Positions 1-8,973 are shown, numbered from the stretch's first letter. The stretch: 64,000 bases of DNA from Curtobacterium sp. MCLR17_007 (GCF_003234655.2 NZ_CP126271.1:2790001-2854000); one strand, 5' to 3'. The notes: generated by a model not told the origin, from the sequence alone. A program made the numbers and translations.

Positions 1-1045
1 GGCGCTGCTCGTCGAGCGGCTGCTGTCCGAGCGTCCCGCTGGTGCGGGAACCCGTGTCGCACCGATCCTGAACGGGCTCGGCGACACGAAGTACGAAGAA
101 CTCTTCCTGCTCTGGGGCCGAGTGCTCCCCCTGCTGCAGGAAGCCGGCCTCGAGGTCGTGGACCCCGAGGTCGGCGAGCTCGTCACCAGTCTGGACATGG
201 GCGGCTGCTCGCTCACGCTCCAGTGGCTCGACGACGAGCTCGAGACACTCTGGCGCGCCGACGCCTACACGCCGGCGTACCGCAAGGTCGCGGCGCCGGT
301 CGCCGCGCTCGTGCCGGCCGAGGCGGTGGCCGACGCCGAGGACGAGGCACTCGTCGTGCCGGACGCGACCGAGGCCTCCCGGCACGCCGCGCAGACCGCG
401 CGCGCCGCGATCGACGCGATCGACGCGCTGCTCCGCGAGCACGAGGAGGAGCTGGGCCGCATCGACGCGGTCGCCGGCGACGGCGACCACGGCCGCGGTA
501 TGGTCAAGGGCATCGGTGCCGCCGGCAAGGCGGTCGACCGGGTCGGCCAGGAGGCCGGGGTCGCCTTCGTCCTCGGACGCGCCGGTGACGCGTGGGCCGA
601 GTTCGCCGGTGGCACGTCCGGGGTGCTGTGGGGTGCGGCGCTCGAGGCCTTCGGCCGCTCGCTCGGCGACGACCGCTCCGCGATCGAGCCCACCGACGTC
701 GTCGACGCCGCCCAGGCCTTCGCCGACTCGATCGTGCACCTGGGCGGGGCGTCGCGCGGCGACAAGACGCTGCTCGACGCGCTGCTGCCGTTCGTCGAGG
801 ACCTGCGGTCGTCGGTCGGGTCCGGCAGTCCACTCGCCGACGCCTGGCAGTCCGCCGCCGCCGTCGCGGTCACCGAGGCGCAGGCGACCGCCGACCTCAA
901 GCCGAAGGTCGGGCGCGCCCGACCGCTGGCCGAGAAGAGCCTGGGGACGCCCGACGCGGGCGCCACCTCGATGGGGATGATCCTCACGCGCGTCGGCGAG
1001 GTCCTCGCCGACCGTGCAGCAGACAAGGAAGGAACGCACGCATGA
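1..1045 (+). CDS. Dihydroxyacetone kinase family protein (DhaK-DhaL fusion), 5' end missing
   Basis: The frame is open from base 2, so this is the C-terminal part of a gene that starts outside the window. The first about 100 residues resemble the end of a DhaK (DAK1) domain, with [13 protein letters not shown] complete DhaL (DAK2) ATP-binding domain follows, with [12 protein letters not shown] (the Mg-binding aspartates of the family), [18 protein letters not shown] and [11 protein letters not shown]. Single-chain ATP-dependent enzymes of this type phosphorylate dihydroxyacetone or C4 ketoses such as erythrulose. The stop overlaps the ATG of an RpiB-like isomerase by 4 bp (ATGA), so the two are translationally coupled. 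That pairing favours a C3/C4 sugar-phosphate pathway over plain glycerol use, which is inference. The exact substrate is unknown. Confidence 0.85.
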   Translation, partial: ALLVERLLSERPAGAGTRVAPILNGLGDTKYEELFLLWGRVLPLLQEAGLEVVDPEVGELVTSLDMGGCSLTLQWLDDELETLWRADAYTPAYRKVAAPVAALVPAEAVADAEDEALVVPDATEASRHAAQTARAAIDAIDALLREHEEELGRIDAVAGDGDHGRGMVKGIGAAGKAVDRVGQEAGVAFVLGRAGDAWAEFAGGTSGVLWGAALEAFGRSLGDDRSAIEPTDVVDAAQAFADSIVHLGGASRGDKTLLDALLPFVEDLRSSVGSGSPLADAWQSAAAVAVTEAQATADLKPKVGRARPLAEKSLGTPDAGATSMGMILTRVGEVLADRAADKEGTHA

Positions 1046-1539
1046 CGTACCGTCTCGTGATCGGCTCGGATGACGCCGGGTTCGACTACAAGGAGATCAT
1101 CAAGCGGGACCTGCAGAGCGACGACCGCGTGACCTCCGTGGTGGACGTCGGGGTCGACGCGGACGGGCACACCGCCTACCCGCACGTCGCCGTCGATGCC
1201 GCTCGTCTCGTCGCGAACGGCGAGGCCGACCGGGCCATCCTGATCTGCGGCACCGGGCTCGGCGTCGCGATCAGCGCGAACAAGGTCCCCGGCATCCGTG
1301 CCGTCACCGCGCACGACTCGTACAGCGTCGAGCGCTCCGTGCTGTCCAACGACGCGCAGGTGCTCTGCATGGGACAGCGGGTGATCGGGGTCGAGCTCGC
1401 CCGGCGTCTGGCGAAGGAGTGGCTCGGCTACGAGTTCGACACCGCGTCGGCGAGCGCCGAGAAGGTCGCCGCCATCTGCGAGTACGACGGCAGCGCACCG
1501 GTCGGCGTCGACGCGCAGGCGGAGGGCGCGCAGGCGTAG
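1042..1539 (+). CDS. RpiB/LacAB-family sugar-phosphate isomerase
   Basis: A 165-residue cytosolic isomerase of the ribose-5-phosphate isomerase B family. It has the N-terminal [11 protein letters not shown] motif and [20 protein letters not shown], where the family's catalytic Cys and anion-hole loop sit, followed by [15 protein letters not shown]. The usual RpiB length is about 150 residues; an Ala/Gly-rich tail of about 15 residues is added here. The kinase directly upstream makes a 4-carbon role possible, for example isomerisation of an erythrulose phosphate (the DerI/EryH type), rather than housekeeping ribose-5-phosphate isomerisation. That role is inferred from context only. The start is fixed by the ATGA overlap with the kinase and by the AAGGAAGG-like ribosome site just before it. 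Confidence 0.85.
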   Translation: MTYRLVIGSDDAGFDYKEIIKRDLQSDDRVTSVVDVGVDADGHTAYPHVAVDAARLVANGEADRAILICGTGLGVAISANKVPGIRAVTAHDSYSVERSVLSNDAQVLCMGQRVIGVELARRLAKEWLGYEFDTASASAEKVAAICEYDGSAPVGVDAQAEGAQA

Positions 1540-1586
1540 GGCGCCCGCGGAGGGCGCGCTCGCCCCGCGCCGCCCCAGCGCCGTCC

Positions 1587-1658
1587 GGCGCCGCACAACC
1601 AAGAGCAGTTCGCACCACGGGTTCCCGTGGTGCGAACTCCTTCCGGTTGTGCGGCGCC
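1587..1658. repeat. Nested hairpin repeat, family A copy 1 (possible bidirectional terminator)
   Basis: A 72-nt double palindrome between two convergent genes. Outer arms GGCGCCGCACAACC (1587-1600) and its exact complement (1645-1658) enclose an inner perfect 14-bp stem, GTTCGCACCACGGG with complement at 1624-1637, on a two-base TT loop. The unpaired spacers are AAGAGCA and TCCTTCC. A second diverged copy lies at 18857-18916. It could terminate transcription from both sides, but the conserved spacers suggest a dispersed repeat element. Confidence 0.8.
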
Positions 1659-1684
1659 GCTCCGCGCCAGTGGCGACTGACGCG

Positions 1685-3154
1685 TCAGCCCCGCGCCGCC
1701 AACCGGTGGACGACGGCCTTCGTCGCCTCGTACAGCTCGCGGTAGTCGCGGTACCCCTCCTCATACGCCGCGTGCGCGACGGGGTCCGGCTCGATGCGCT
1801 CGGCGGGCGGGTTCCACGCCCCGATCCCGACCGGCTCGACGAGTGCCGCGGCGAGGAACGCCGACCCGTACGCGGCTCCGACGGTCACCGTGGGGATGGT
1901 CTGCGGCAGGCCCGTCACGTCCGACACGATCCGCGGCCACAGCCGCCCGAGCAGCCCCCCGCCCGCACCGACGAGCTCGTCGACCGCGACCCCGGCGTCC
2001 CGCAGCACCTCGACGTTGTGCCGCACCGCGTACGCCGTCGCTTCGAGCGTCGCCCGGTACAGGTCGCCCCGCGTGTGCCGCACCGTGAGTCCGGCGATCA
2101 CCCCGCGCGCGTCCGGGTCCGCGATCGGCGTCCGCTCGCCCGCGAAGTACGGCAGCATCAGCAGCCCGCGTGCGCCGATCCCGGAGTCGTCCGCCTCCTC
2201 GAGCATCGACCGCCAGTCGCCGTCAACGAGCCGCCGCAGCCACTCGGTGATCGCCCCGGACGTCGCCATCCCGCCGGACACGCTCGGCTGCTCGGGGTGG
2301 GTGCCCACCGTCGTCCACATGCCCGGCACCGGGGTCGGTTCGGTCGTGGGCACGATCATGAACATGGTGGTGCCGTACTGCAGGAACATCCGGCCCGGCA
2401 CGGACTCCCCCACGCTGACCCCCTCGGCCCAGGCGTCGATGGTCCCGGCGGTCACCGGGATGCCGGCCGGGAGGCCCGTGGCCGCGGCCGCCGCGGCGGT
2501 CACCGTCCCCGCCTGGTCACCGGACCAGAGCAGGCGCGGCATGGGCAGACCGGGCGCCAGTCGGTCACACCACTCCGGGATCCAGGCGTTCGTGTGGACG
2601 TCGTACAGCGGCGTCGTCTGGCTGGCGGAGTGGTGGTCGAGGACGTACTCCCCCGTCAGGAGCTCGACCACGCGTGACGACGGCATCGTGAACCGCGCGG
2701 CGCGTTCCCACACCGCGGGTTCGTGACGGGCGACCCAGGCGAGCTTGGCCCCGGCGGCCTGGGTGCTCAGCGCCGATCCGCATCGCTGCCGGACGGCGTC
2801 CTCGCCGCCGAGCTCGGCGGTCAGGTCCGCGAGCATCGCCGCCGACCTGGTGTCGATGCCGTACAGCACGGCGGGACGCAGCGGCTCGCCGGCGTCGTCG
2901 GTCAGCAGCACGCACGGGCCGATCCCGCTCACGCCGACCGAGACCACGTCGACGTCGGGGGCGACCGCCAGGAGTTCCCGCGTCAGTGCGCCGAACTCGT
3001 CCCACCAGACGGCGCCGTCCATCTCGACCAGGCCCTGCGCGGGGCGGTCGACCTCGTGGTGCCGGACGACCTCGGCGATGACCTGTCCGTCGAACCGCAC
3101 CAGCAGCGCCTTCGTGCTCGACGTCCCGATGTCCAGACCGAGCACTGCCCGCAT
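1685..3154 (-). CDS. FGGY-family carbohydrate kinase (xylulokinase-like)
   Basis: A 489-residue sugar kinase of the FGGY family. The N-terminal phosphate-1 motif GLDIGTSSTKALLV and the DGAVWWDEF segment are typical of xylulokinase/gluconokinase relatives. Further on are TAGTIDAWAEGVSVGE, YGTTMFMIVP, LPYFAGERTP (the FGGY C-terminal signature region) and GAGGGLLGRLWP. It would phosphorylate a pentose, pentulose, gluconate or C4 sugar in the cytosol with ATP. It faces the kinase/isomerase pair across a nested hairpin and stands alone on its strand. The ATG at 3154 is preceded by GAAGGAGAC. The substrate cannot be read from the sequence; xylulose is the default expectation. Confidence 0.8.
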   Translation of the reverse strand: MRAVLGLDIGTSSTKALLVRFDGQVIAEVVRHHEVDRPAQGLVEMDGAVWWDEFGALTRELLAVAPDVDVVSVGVSGIGPCVLLTDDAGEPLRPAVLYGIDTRSAAMLADLTAELGGEDAVRQRCGSALSTQAAGAKLAWVARHEPAVWERAARFTMPSSRVVELLTGEYVLDHHSASQTTPLYDVHTNAWIPEWCDRLAPGLPMPRLLWSGDQAGTVTAAAAAATGLPAGIPVTAGTIDAWAEGVSVGESVPGRMFLQYGTTMFMIVPTTEPTPVPGMWTTVGTHPEQPSVSGGMATSGAITEWLRRLVDGDWRSMLEEADDSGIGARGLLMLPYFAGERTPIADPDARGVIAGLTVRHTRGDLYRATLEATAYAVRHNVEVLRDAGVAVDELVGAGGGLLGRLWPRIVSDVTGLPQTIPTVTVGAAYGSAFLAAALVEPVGIGAWNPPAERIEPDPVAHAAYEEGYRDYRELYEATKAVVHRLAARG

Positions 3155-3298
3155 GCCGTCTCCTTCGCCGCCATCCGACCCGACGGGGCCGCACGCCCGA
3201 GTCTACGAAGGTCCGCGGACCGCGTCGGAGCACAGCGGACTGTCGGTTGCCGGACCTACTGTGCTCACGACTCCAACGCTCCACCGAGGGGATCCGCA

Positions 3299-4366
3299 AT
3301 GAAGAAGTCCGCATGGCTGCCCGCCGTCATCGCACCCGTGGTCGTCGCCGGTGCCATCGCCGCCCCGGCACTGGCCAACGCCGCCGACACCCCGCTCGCC
3401 GGGTCCCACCCCACCGCAGCGGACGTGATCGCCAGCGTCGCGAAGTCCTCCGACGCGCAGTACTCGGGCAAGCTCTCGCAGACCAGTGACCTCGGACTCC
3501 CCGAACTGCCCACCGGCTCGGGTGGGTCCTCGCTCGAGGGCAACGCCTCGGACGCGCTCAGCATGCTCACCCAGTCGCACACCGCCCGCGTGTACGTCGA
3601 CGGTGCGTCCAAGCAGCGCATCCAGGTCACCCAGCAGCTCGCCGAGCAGGACCTCGTCCGCAACGGCAGCGACGTCTGGACCTGGGACTCGAAGCAGCGC
3701 GAGGCCACCCACGTCACCCTGCCGAAGGACACCGCGACCTCGCTCGAGCACGGCACGACGACCCCGGCCGACATCGCGAAGCAGGCCATCGACGCCATCA
3801 CGCCGAGCACCTCGGTGTCCAAGCCGACCAGCACCACGGTCGCCGGTCAGCGCGCCTGGCAGATCGTGCTGACGCCGAAGTCCTCCGACACCCTCGTGGG
3901 CCGCGTCGAGCTCGCCGTCGACCAGCAGACCGGCCTGCCGCTCCGCGCCACGGTCCTGGCGAAGGGCCAGTCCGACCCGGCGTTCCAGGTCGGCTACACC
4001 AGCCTCTCCTACGGCGCCCCGGCCTCGCGGCTGTTCGACTTCACCCCGCCGTCCGACGCGAAGGTCACCACGAAGGACCTGTCCGACGCCGAGCACCATG
4101 CCGGTCACCGGGGCCACGCGGGCGACCGCGGCGCCGCGCCGACCACCACCGGCACCGGGTGGGCCACGATCGCCGAGCTCCCCGCCGGCAGCGCGGACAC
4201 CAGCAGCCTCGACGCCGACGGCAGCGCCCTGCTCGGTCAGGTGACGAAGGCCGTCGACGGTGGCCGGGCCATCCAGACCTCGCTGGTCTCGGTGTACCTC
4301 ACCGATGACGGTCGGGTCCTGGCAGGTGCCGTGCCGGTGTCGTCCCTGGTCGCCGCCGCCAAGTGA
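3299..4366 (+). CDS. LolA-like secreted protein coupled to an ABC exporter
   Basis: A 355-residue secreted or membrane-tethered protein. The start MKKSAWLPAVIAPVVVAG gives a Sec signal ending near ANAADTP; there is no lipobox Cys. The mature part, with TARVYVDGASKQRIQV, DVWTWDSKQREATHV, GQRAWQIVLTPKSS and RVELAVDQQTGLPLRATV, resembles the one-sided beta barrel of LolA/LppX-type lipid-binding proteins (the outer-membrane lipoprotein-sorting/DUF2092 group). The tail carries a His/Gly-rich stretch around AEHHAGHRGHAGD. The ATG at 3299 follows ACCGAGGGG; longer upstream frames lack a credible start. Its stop overlaps the GTG of the ABC ATPase, so the three genes form one unit. Lipid handling is inferred from the family. 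Confidence 0.7.
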   Translation: MKKSAWLPAVIAPVVVAGAIAAPALANAADTPLAGSHPTAADVIASVAKSSDAQYSGKLSQTSDLGLPELPTGSGGSSLEGNASDALSMLTQSHTARVYVDGASKQRIQVTQQLAEQDLVRNGSDVWTWDSKQREATHVTLPKDTATSLEHGTTTPADIAKQAIDAITPSTSVSKPTSTTVAGQRAWQIVLTPKSSDTLVGRVELAVDQQTGLPLRATVLAKGQSDPAFQVGYTSLSYGAPASRLFDFTPPSDAKVTTKDLSDAEHHAGHRGHAGDRGAAPTTTGTGWATIAELPAGSADTSSLDADGSALLGQVTKAVDGGRAIQTSLVSVYLTDDGRVLAGAVPVSSLVAAAK

Positions 4367-5349
4367 GCACGACCGCACCGACCGAGCACGACCGGACCGC
4401 CGCGGTGGGGGATCCGGAGCTGGCGATCCGCACCGCGGGCCTGGCGAAGGTCTTCCGCAGACAGCGCGCGGTCGACGGGATCGACCTCGCGGTCCCCCGG
4501 GGGTCCGTGTACGGGTTCCTCGGGCCGAACGGCTCCGGCAAGACGACCACCATCCGGATGCTGCTCGGACTGTCGTCGGCGACGGGCGGGTCGATCCAGG
4601 TGCTGGGCGAGTCCATGCCGCAAGCGCTGCGCACCGTGCTCCCCCGGGTCGGGGCGCTGGTCGAGGGGCCCGCGTTCTACCCGTACCTGTCCGGGCGGGC
4701 GAACCTGTCCCGGTTCGACGCCGCCGACCCGACCACGGACGCCCGCACGCGGAAGGACCGGGTCGCCACGGCGCTCGACCGTGTCGGGCTCTCCCACGCT
4801 GCCGACAAGAAGGCGCACGCGTACTCGCTCGGCATGAAGCAACGACTGGGACTCGCGAACGCCCTCCTGACGCCCCGCGAGCTGCTGGTGCTCGACGAAC
4901 CGACGAACGGCCTCGACCCGCAGGGCACCCGCGAGGTCCGCAACCTCATCCGCTCCCTGGCCGACGACGGCACGACGGTGTTCGTCTCGAGTCACCTGCT
5001 CGCCGAGATCGAGCAGGTCTGCACGCACGCCGGGGTGATGCGCACGGGCAAGCTCGTCGCGCAGGGCACGCTCGACGACCTCCGCTCGGCGGGCGCGCGC
5101 ACGGTGACGGTCCGCACCCCCGACGTCGGGCAAGCAGGCTCGGTCATGATGCGGCTCGGCCTGAGCCCGCGGCACGACGGCGGCGCCGACGCCCTCGTCG
5201 CCGACCTGCCCGCCTCCTTGCTGCCCGAGACGATCGTGACCGAGCTGGTGCACGCCGACGTCCGGGTCCGGGGCATCACCGTCGGCGGCGGCACTCTCGA
5301 GGACCTCTTCGTCGCGCTCACCGGGGAGGGCTTCGATGTCGCTGCCTGA
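4363..5349 (+). CDS. ABC transporter ATP-binding protein (exporter type)
   Basis: A 328-residue ATPase with Walker A GPNGSGKTT, Q-loop region LVEGPAFYPYLSG, ABC signature YSLGMKQRLGLANAL, Walker B LLVLDEPTNGLDP and H-loop VSSHLL. The C-terminal extension of about 90 residues matches the DrrA/CcmA-like ABC-2 exporter group (bacitracin/drug/lipid export) rather than importers. The GTG start overlaps the preceding stop (GTGA), and the gene ends 14 bp inside the permease. It powers the permease encoded next, probably for export of a lipid, peptide or antibiotic-like substrate. The LolA-like partner hints at a hydrophobic cargo, which is inference. Confidence 0.9.
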   Translation: MSTTAPTEHDRTAAVGDPELAIRTAGLAKVFRRQRAVDGIDLAVPRGSVYGFLGPNGSGKTTTIRMLLGLSSATGGSIQVLGESMPQALRTVLPRVGALVEGPAFYPYLSGRANLSRFDAADPTTDARTRKDRVATALDRVGLSHAADKKAHAYSLGMKQRLGLANALLTPRELLVLDEPTNGLDPQGTREVRNLIRSLADDGTTVFVSSHLLAEIEQVCTHAGVMRTGKLVAQGTLDDLRSAGARTVTVRTPDVGQAGSVMMRLGLSPRHDGGADALVADLPASLLPETIVTELVHADVRVRGITVGGGTLEDLFVALTGEGFDVAA

Positions 5350-6244
5350 CCCGACCACCGCGACCACGGCCTCCGCTCCGGTCGACGACGCGACGGCACC
5401 GCCGCCCGCGCCGACGACGTCGCGGTCCCGCACACGCACCTTCGCGCTCCTCGGCTCCGAACTCGCGCTCGTGTTCCGCCGCCGGCGCACGTGGGCGATG
5501 CTCGGCGCACTCGGTCTGGTGCCGATCCTCATCGCCGTCGCGGTGCGCCTGACCACGGGCGGTGACTCGGGCGGCCCCGCGTTCCTCGGCGACATCACGA
5601 ACAACGGGCTGTTCGTGTCGTTCACCGCCCTCACGGTCTCGATCCCGCTGTTCCTGCCGCTCACGGTCGGCGTCGTGGCGGGTGACACGGTCGCGGGCGA
5701 GGCCAGCCACGGCACGCTCCGGTACCTGCTCGTCGCACCGACCGGGCGGCTCCGCTTCATGCTCGTCAAGTACGTCGGCGCAGTGGCGTTCTGCCTGGCG
5801 GCAACGGTCGTCATCGTGCTCGTCGGTGCGGCGATCGGTGCGCTGCTGTTCCCGATCGGTCCGGTCACGCTGCTGTCGGGCACCCAGGTCGACGGCTGGT
5901 CCTACGCGGGCCGAGCGGTGCTGCTCGCGCTGTACGTCACGTTGTCGATGCTCGGGCTCTCCGCGATCGGCCTGTTCGCGTCGTCGTTGACGAACGTGCC
6001 CGTCGGGGCGATGGCGGCCACGGTCGTCCTCGCCGGTGCGTCCCAGGTGCTCGACCAGCTGCCGCAGCTCGACTGGCTGCACCCGTTCCTGTTCTCCCAC
6101 CAGTGGCTCGGCTTCGGGGACCTGCTGCGCGACCCGATCGCCTTCGACTCCTTCGGCAGCAACGCCCTGCTGCAGCTCGGCTACGTCGCAGTCTTCGGCA
6201 CCCTCGCCTACGCCCGGTTCGCGTCGAAGGACGTCCTGAGCTGA
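5336..6244 (+). CDS. ABC-2 type exporter permease
   Basis: A 302-residue membrane protein. After a Thr/Ala/Pro-rich N-terminus and TFALLGSELALVFRRRRTWAM, about six hydrophobic spans follow (near residues 58-75, 95-125, 145-180, 200-225, 225-250 and 270-290). The motif VAGEASHGTLRYLLV is typical of ABC-2 permeases. It overlaps the ATPase gene by 14 bp and is its obvious partner, so the complex is likely a dimer of this permease with two ATPases. It ends just before a strong symmetrical terminator. Cargo is unknown. Confidence 0.85.
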   Translation: MSLPDPTTATTASAPVDDATAPPPAPTTSRSRTRTFALLGSELALVFRRRRTWAMLGALGLVPILIAVAVRLTTGGDSGGPAFLGDITNNGLFVSFTALTVSIPLFLPLTVGVVAGDTVAGEASHGTLRYLLVAPTGRLRFMLVKYVGAVAFCLAATVVIVLVGAAIGALLFPIGPVTLLSGTQVDGWSYAGRAVLLALYVTLSMLGLSAIGLFASSLTNVPVGAMAATVVLAGASQVLDQLPQLDWLHPFLFSHQWLGFGDLLRDPIAFDSFGSNALLQLGYVAVFGTLAYARFASKDVLS

Positions 6245-6251
6245 GCACGTG

Positions 6252-6296
6252 ACACGACGACGGGCCCCGGTCGTCGACCGGGGCCCGTCGTCGTGT
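6252..6296. terminator. Bidirectional terminator
   Basis: Perfect 19-bp inverted repeat with arm ACACGACGACGGGCCCCGG and a 7-nt loop TCGTCGA. It sits between two convergent genes (stop at 6244 and stop at 6302) and should terminate both. Confidence 0.85.
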
Positions 6297-6301
6297 GCGG
6301 G

Positions 6302-7336
6302 CTACTGCGCTTCGGGGCGGGCCGGCGCTCCGCTGGACACCGGGTCGCGGAGGTCCCGGGACTTCTCGGACTTGTACCAGTGCAGGCGGGCACCGGTCTC
6401 GACGGGCTGCATGCCGACCACGACCTTGCCGCGCGAGTGCATCTCGGCCAGGTCCTCGTAGGCGTCGACGATGTACTCGAACGGGTAGTAGCCCGAGATG
6501 ATGAACTGCACCTTGTGCCGCTGCACCAGGTCGCCGAGCGTGGTGAGCATCTCCATCGCCTCGGTGTCGTCGCCCGGCGCCCGCAGGAACCGGATCTCCA
6601 GCTCGCCCCGCTGCTCGCTCGTGATGAAGCGCTTCTCGTCGACACCCAGCCGACGGGCGAGCTCGTTGTTCTCGCCGTGCTCGCGGTTGTCGATGAACGC
6701 GGTGATCGGGCGACCGTCCGCGATCTCGCGGATCCGGTCCTCCTCCCCCTCCCCGTACGCCACGGGCAGCACGCCGATCTGGCGGAGGGCGTCGTGGTTA
6801 CGCGGGCTGCCGAGGCCGATCACCGTGGCGCCTGCCTCCTTGGCGAGCTGGCACTCGATGTGGCCCACGCCGCCGGCCGCAGCGCTGATGACGACGGTGT
6901 CCTGCGGGCCGAGCCGCAGGGACCGGATCAGGGACAGTGCGGTGCAGCCTGCCAGGTAGAGACTGCCCGCGACCTCGAAGCTCATGGTCGACGGCTTCTT
7001 GATGGCGGCGCTGCGGGGAACGGTCACCCACGTCGCGTGGGAACCGCCGTGGGGGGCGTGGCCCATGACCTCGTCACCGACCTTCAGGTCGCGGACGTCG
7101 GACCCGCGAGCCGCGACGACCCCGGCGAAGTCGACGCCCTGGCGCGCGGGGAAGTCCAGCTCGATGGAGTCCTGCAGGCGTCCCTCGCGCAGGAACCGCT
7201 CGATGTGGTTGAGGCCCGCGACGGAGACCTCCACGACGATCTCGTCCGGGCCGGGCTTCGGCCGCTCCTGCGGGACGACCTCGACGACGTCGAACCCGCC
7301 GTAGCGGGCGTACTGCACTGCGTTGCCGGTGCGCAT
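6302..7336 (-). CDS. NAD(P)-dependent quinone-oxidoreductase-like protein (zinc-free MDR)
   Basis: A 344-residue medium-chain reductase. The N-terminal GroES-like part has VSVAGLNHIERFLREG and FPARQGVDFAGVV without the Zn-binding Cys/His set, so it is the zinc-free quinone/enoyl reductase branch. The nucleotide fold follows with VISAAAGGVGHIECQLAKEAGATVIG in split form (AAxGGVG loop). The C-terminal tail after VVVGMQPVE is an unusual charged extension (HWYKSEKSRDLRDP). The ATG at 7336 has AAGGAGTG upstream. It is a monocistronic gene ending at a bidirectional terminator. Substrate unknown; detoxification of quinones or alkenals is typical for the family. Confidence 0.85.
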   Translation of the reverse strand: MRTGNAVQYARYGGFDVVEVVPQERPKPGPDEIVVEVSVAGLNHIERFLREGRLQDSIELDFPARQGVDFAGVVAARGSDVRDLKVGDEVMGHAPHGGSHATWVTVPRSAAIKKPSTMSFEVAGSLYLAGCTALSLIRSLRLGPQDTVVISAAAGGVGHIECQLAKEAGATVIGLGSPRNHDALRQIGVLPVAYGEGEEDRIREIADGRPITAFIDNREHGENNELARRLGVDEKRFITSEQRGELEIRFLRAPGDDTEAMEMLTTLGDLVQRHKVQFIISGYYPFEYIVDAYEDLAEMHSRGKVVVGMQPVETGARLHWYKSEKSRDLRDPVSSGAPARPEAQ

Positions 7337-7411
7337 GGTTCACTCCTTCAGACCGTGTTGCACCGTGATACTCGCGCCGACCCGGCACCGCCCGCGCGTC
7401 CGAGGGACTTC

Positions 7412-8329
7412 TCAGTGCGGACCGACCGCGTCGATGATCCGGGCGACCGCCTCGGCGTCGTGGTGCACGGCGATGCTGTCCGCCGCCGCGACGGGCACCC
7501 GGACCGGCGCCGACCAGAGCGACCCGTCCTGGGCGAGGTCGACCACGAGCGCGCCGGTGCCGACGTACGCCGTCTCCTCGCCGTACGGACCGGCGACGTC
7601 GGTGTCGTTCGCGACCCCCGGCGCGACGAGCACGGGCACGCCGCCGATGCTCCCGGCGAAGTGGTGGTGGTAGTGCCCGGCGAGGACCACCCGCACGTCC
7701 GATCCGCGGATGACCTCGTCGAGGTCCTCGGGGTTCTGCAGGCGGAGGGCCTCGTGCAGCGCGGTCGGTGCGGGCAGCGGTGGGTGGTGCAGCACGACGA
7801 CGGTGCCGTGCGGAGCCTCGGACCGGTCGGCCAGCGCCGTCCGCAGGCGCTCGAGCGTCTCCGCGGTGAGCAGTCCGTACCCCGCACCCGGGACGCTCGT
7901 GTCGAGGGTGACGACGCGCCGACCCGCGACGAGCGACTGCCCCCAGACGGGCACCGTCGGCGGGTGGTACTCCATCGTGTGCATCATCGGCCGACCGCCC
8001 TCGCCGAGCAGGTGCCCGTTCGCGAGCACCTGCCGGAACCCCTCGCGCTGGTCGTGGTTGCCGGGGACGGTGACGAGCGCGGCGCCGTGCCGGGTCGCCC
8101 AACCGCCGACCCGTTCGACGAGTGCGGCGTACGACTCGGGCGAGCCGTCCTCGGACACGTCGCCGGACACGACGACGAGTCCCACGCCCTCGATGCTGTC
8201 GAGTCGCGCGAGCAGTGCGTCGAGGGTTGCGGTCGTGTCGACCGTGCCCTGGTGGAGCGCACCGTCGCCGGTCAGGTGGGTGTCGGACAGGTGCAGGATG
8301 CGGAGGGTGCCGGGCTGAGGGGTCTGCAT
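7412..8329 (-). CDS. Calcineurin-like metallophosphoesterase
   Basis: A 305-residue enzyme with the five metallophosphoesterase blocks in order: LSDTHL (Asp16, His18), SGDVSEDG, GNHDQR, LHHPPLP and GHYHHH. It belongs with the CpdA/GpdQ-like cyclic-nucleotide or glycerophosphodiester phosphodiesterases, which use a two-metal centre. I chose the ATG at 8329 (MQTPQPGTLRIL) over the longer frame because the extra 53 residues run through the intergenic region and have low-quality composition. It is divergent from a small lipoprotein gene. The substrate cannot be assigned. Confidence 0.85.
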   Translation of the reverse strand: MQTPQPGTLRILHLSDTHLTGDGALHQGTVDTTATLDALLARLDSIEGVGLVVVSGDVSEDGSPESYAALVERVGGWATRHGAALVTVPGNHDQREGFRQVLANGHLLGEGGRPMMHTMEYHPPTVPVWGQSLVAGRRVVTLDTSVPGAGYGLLTAETLERLRTALADRSEAPHGTVVVLHHPPLPAPTALHEALRLQNPEDLDEVIRGSDVRVVLAGHYHHHFAGSIGGVPVLVAPGVANDTDVAGPYGEETAYVGTGALVVDLAQDGSLWSAPVRVPVAAADSIAVHHDAEAVARIIDAVGPH

Positions 8330-8475
8330 GCCTCGACCGTAGCCACGGCGGCCAGCAGGGGTCTGTGCTGCGGGAGTCCGGTCGTCCTGTCCACAGCCGA
8401 ACGGGGGTTGTCCCCACCTCCACAGCTCCGGCTGGCCGCATTCCAGCGGTGACATCGGTCTTCCACACTTGACAC

Positions 8476-8973
8476 ATGACCTCCACACGCGCCAACCGAC
8501 CCGCCACCACCACCGCAGTCGCCGCCCTCGGCATGGGTGCCGTCCTCCTCACGCTCACCGGGTGCAGCTTCATCCAGTCCTTCGAACCGGAGCAGCAGCG
8601 TCACTACGCCGCGTCCGCAGACGCCCCGTCGAGCGCGAAGTCGGACGACGCCGCCTGGTTCATGCCGTCCTGGGTGCCCGACGACGCCGAGGACATCGAC
8701 GTACGGCTCCGCACGAAGGGCCCGGGGTACGCCATCGGGTTCGACTCCGCCGACGGCGTCGACACCGCCGCGTGCACGCCGCTCCAGGGCACCTTCGGCG
8801 GTCCGGCGATGACGGCGGACTTCCTCCCGCACGACCTGCCGACGACGGGCCTCGTCGACTGCGGCGACGGTCGGGCCACCGCCGAGGTCGGGGGCCGCTG
8901 GTACAGCTGGACCACCGAGGAACCGCTGCCCGTCAGCACGAGCGACACGAACGAGACCCTCCGGACCGAGTGA
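8476..8973 (+). CDS. Small predicted lipoprotein
   Basis: A 165-residue protein with a typical lipoprotein signal peptide: basic start, hydrophobic stretch VAALGMGAVLLTL and lipobox LTGC with Cys30. The mature part has no motif I recognise. It contains SWVPDDAEDIDVRLRTKG, two further cysteines in ACTPLQG and LVDCGDG that could form a disulfide, and a WYSWTTEE segment. It should be anchored on the outer face of the membrane. The stop codon directly abuts the convergent rhaM stop. Function unknown. Confidence 0.75.
   Translation: MTSTRANRPATTTAVAALGMGAVLLTLTGCSFIQSFEPEQQRHYAASADAPSSAKSDDAAWFMPSWVPDDAEDIDVRLRTKGPGYAIGFDSADGVDTAACTPLQGTFGGPAMTADFLPHDLPTTGLVDCGDGRATAEVGGRWYSWTTEEPLPVSTSDTNETLRTE

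Noticed and set aside
1540..1586. Short gene in the GC-rich stretch after the isomerase
   Set aside because: Only Arg/Ala-rich shadow frames, no ribosome site; the region leads into the nested hairpin.
8469..8474. TTGACA as a -35 promoter element for the lipoprotein gene
   Set aside because: It ends one base before the ATG at 8476, so it cannot drive this gene; it is probably chance.
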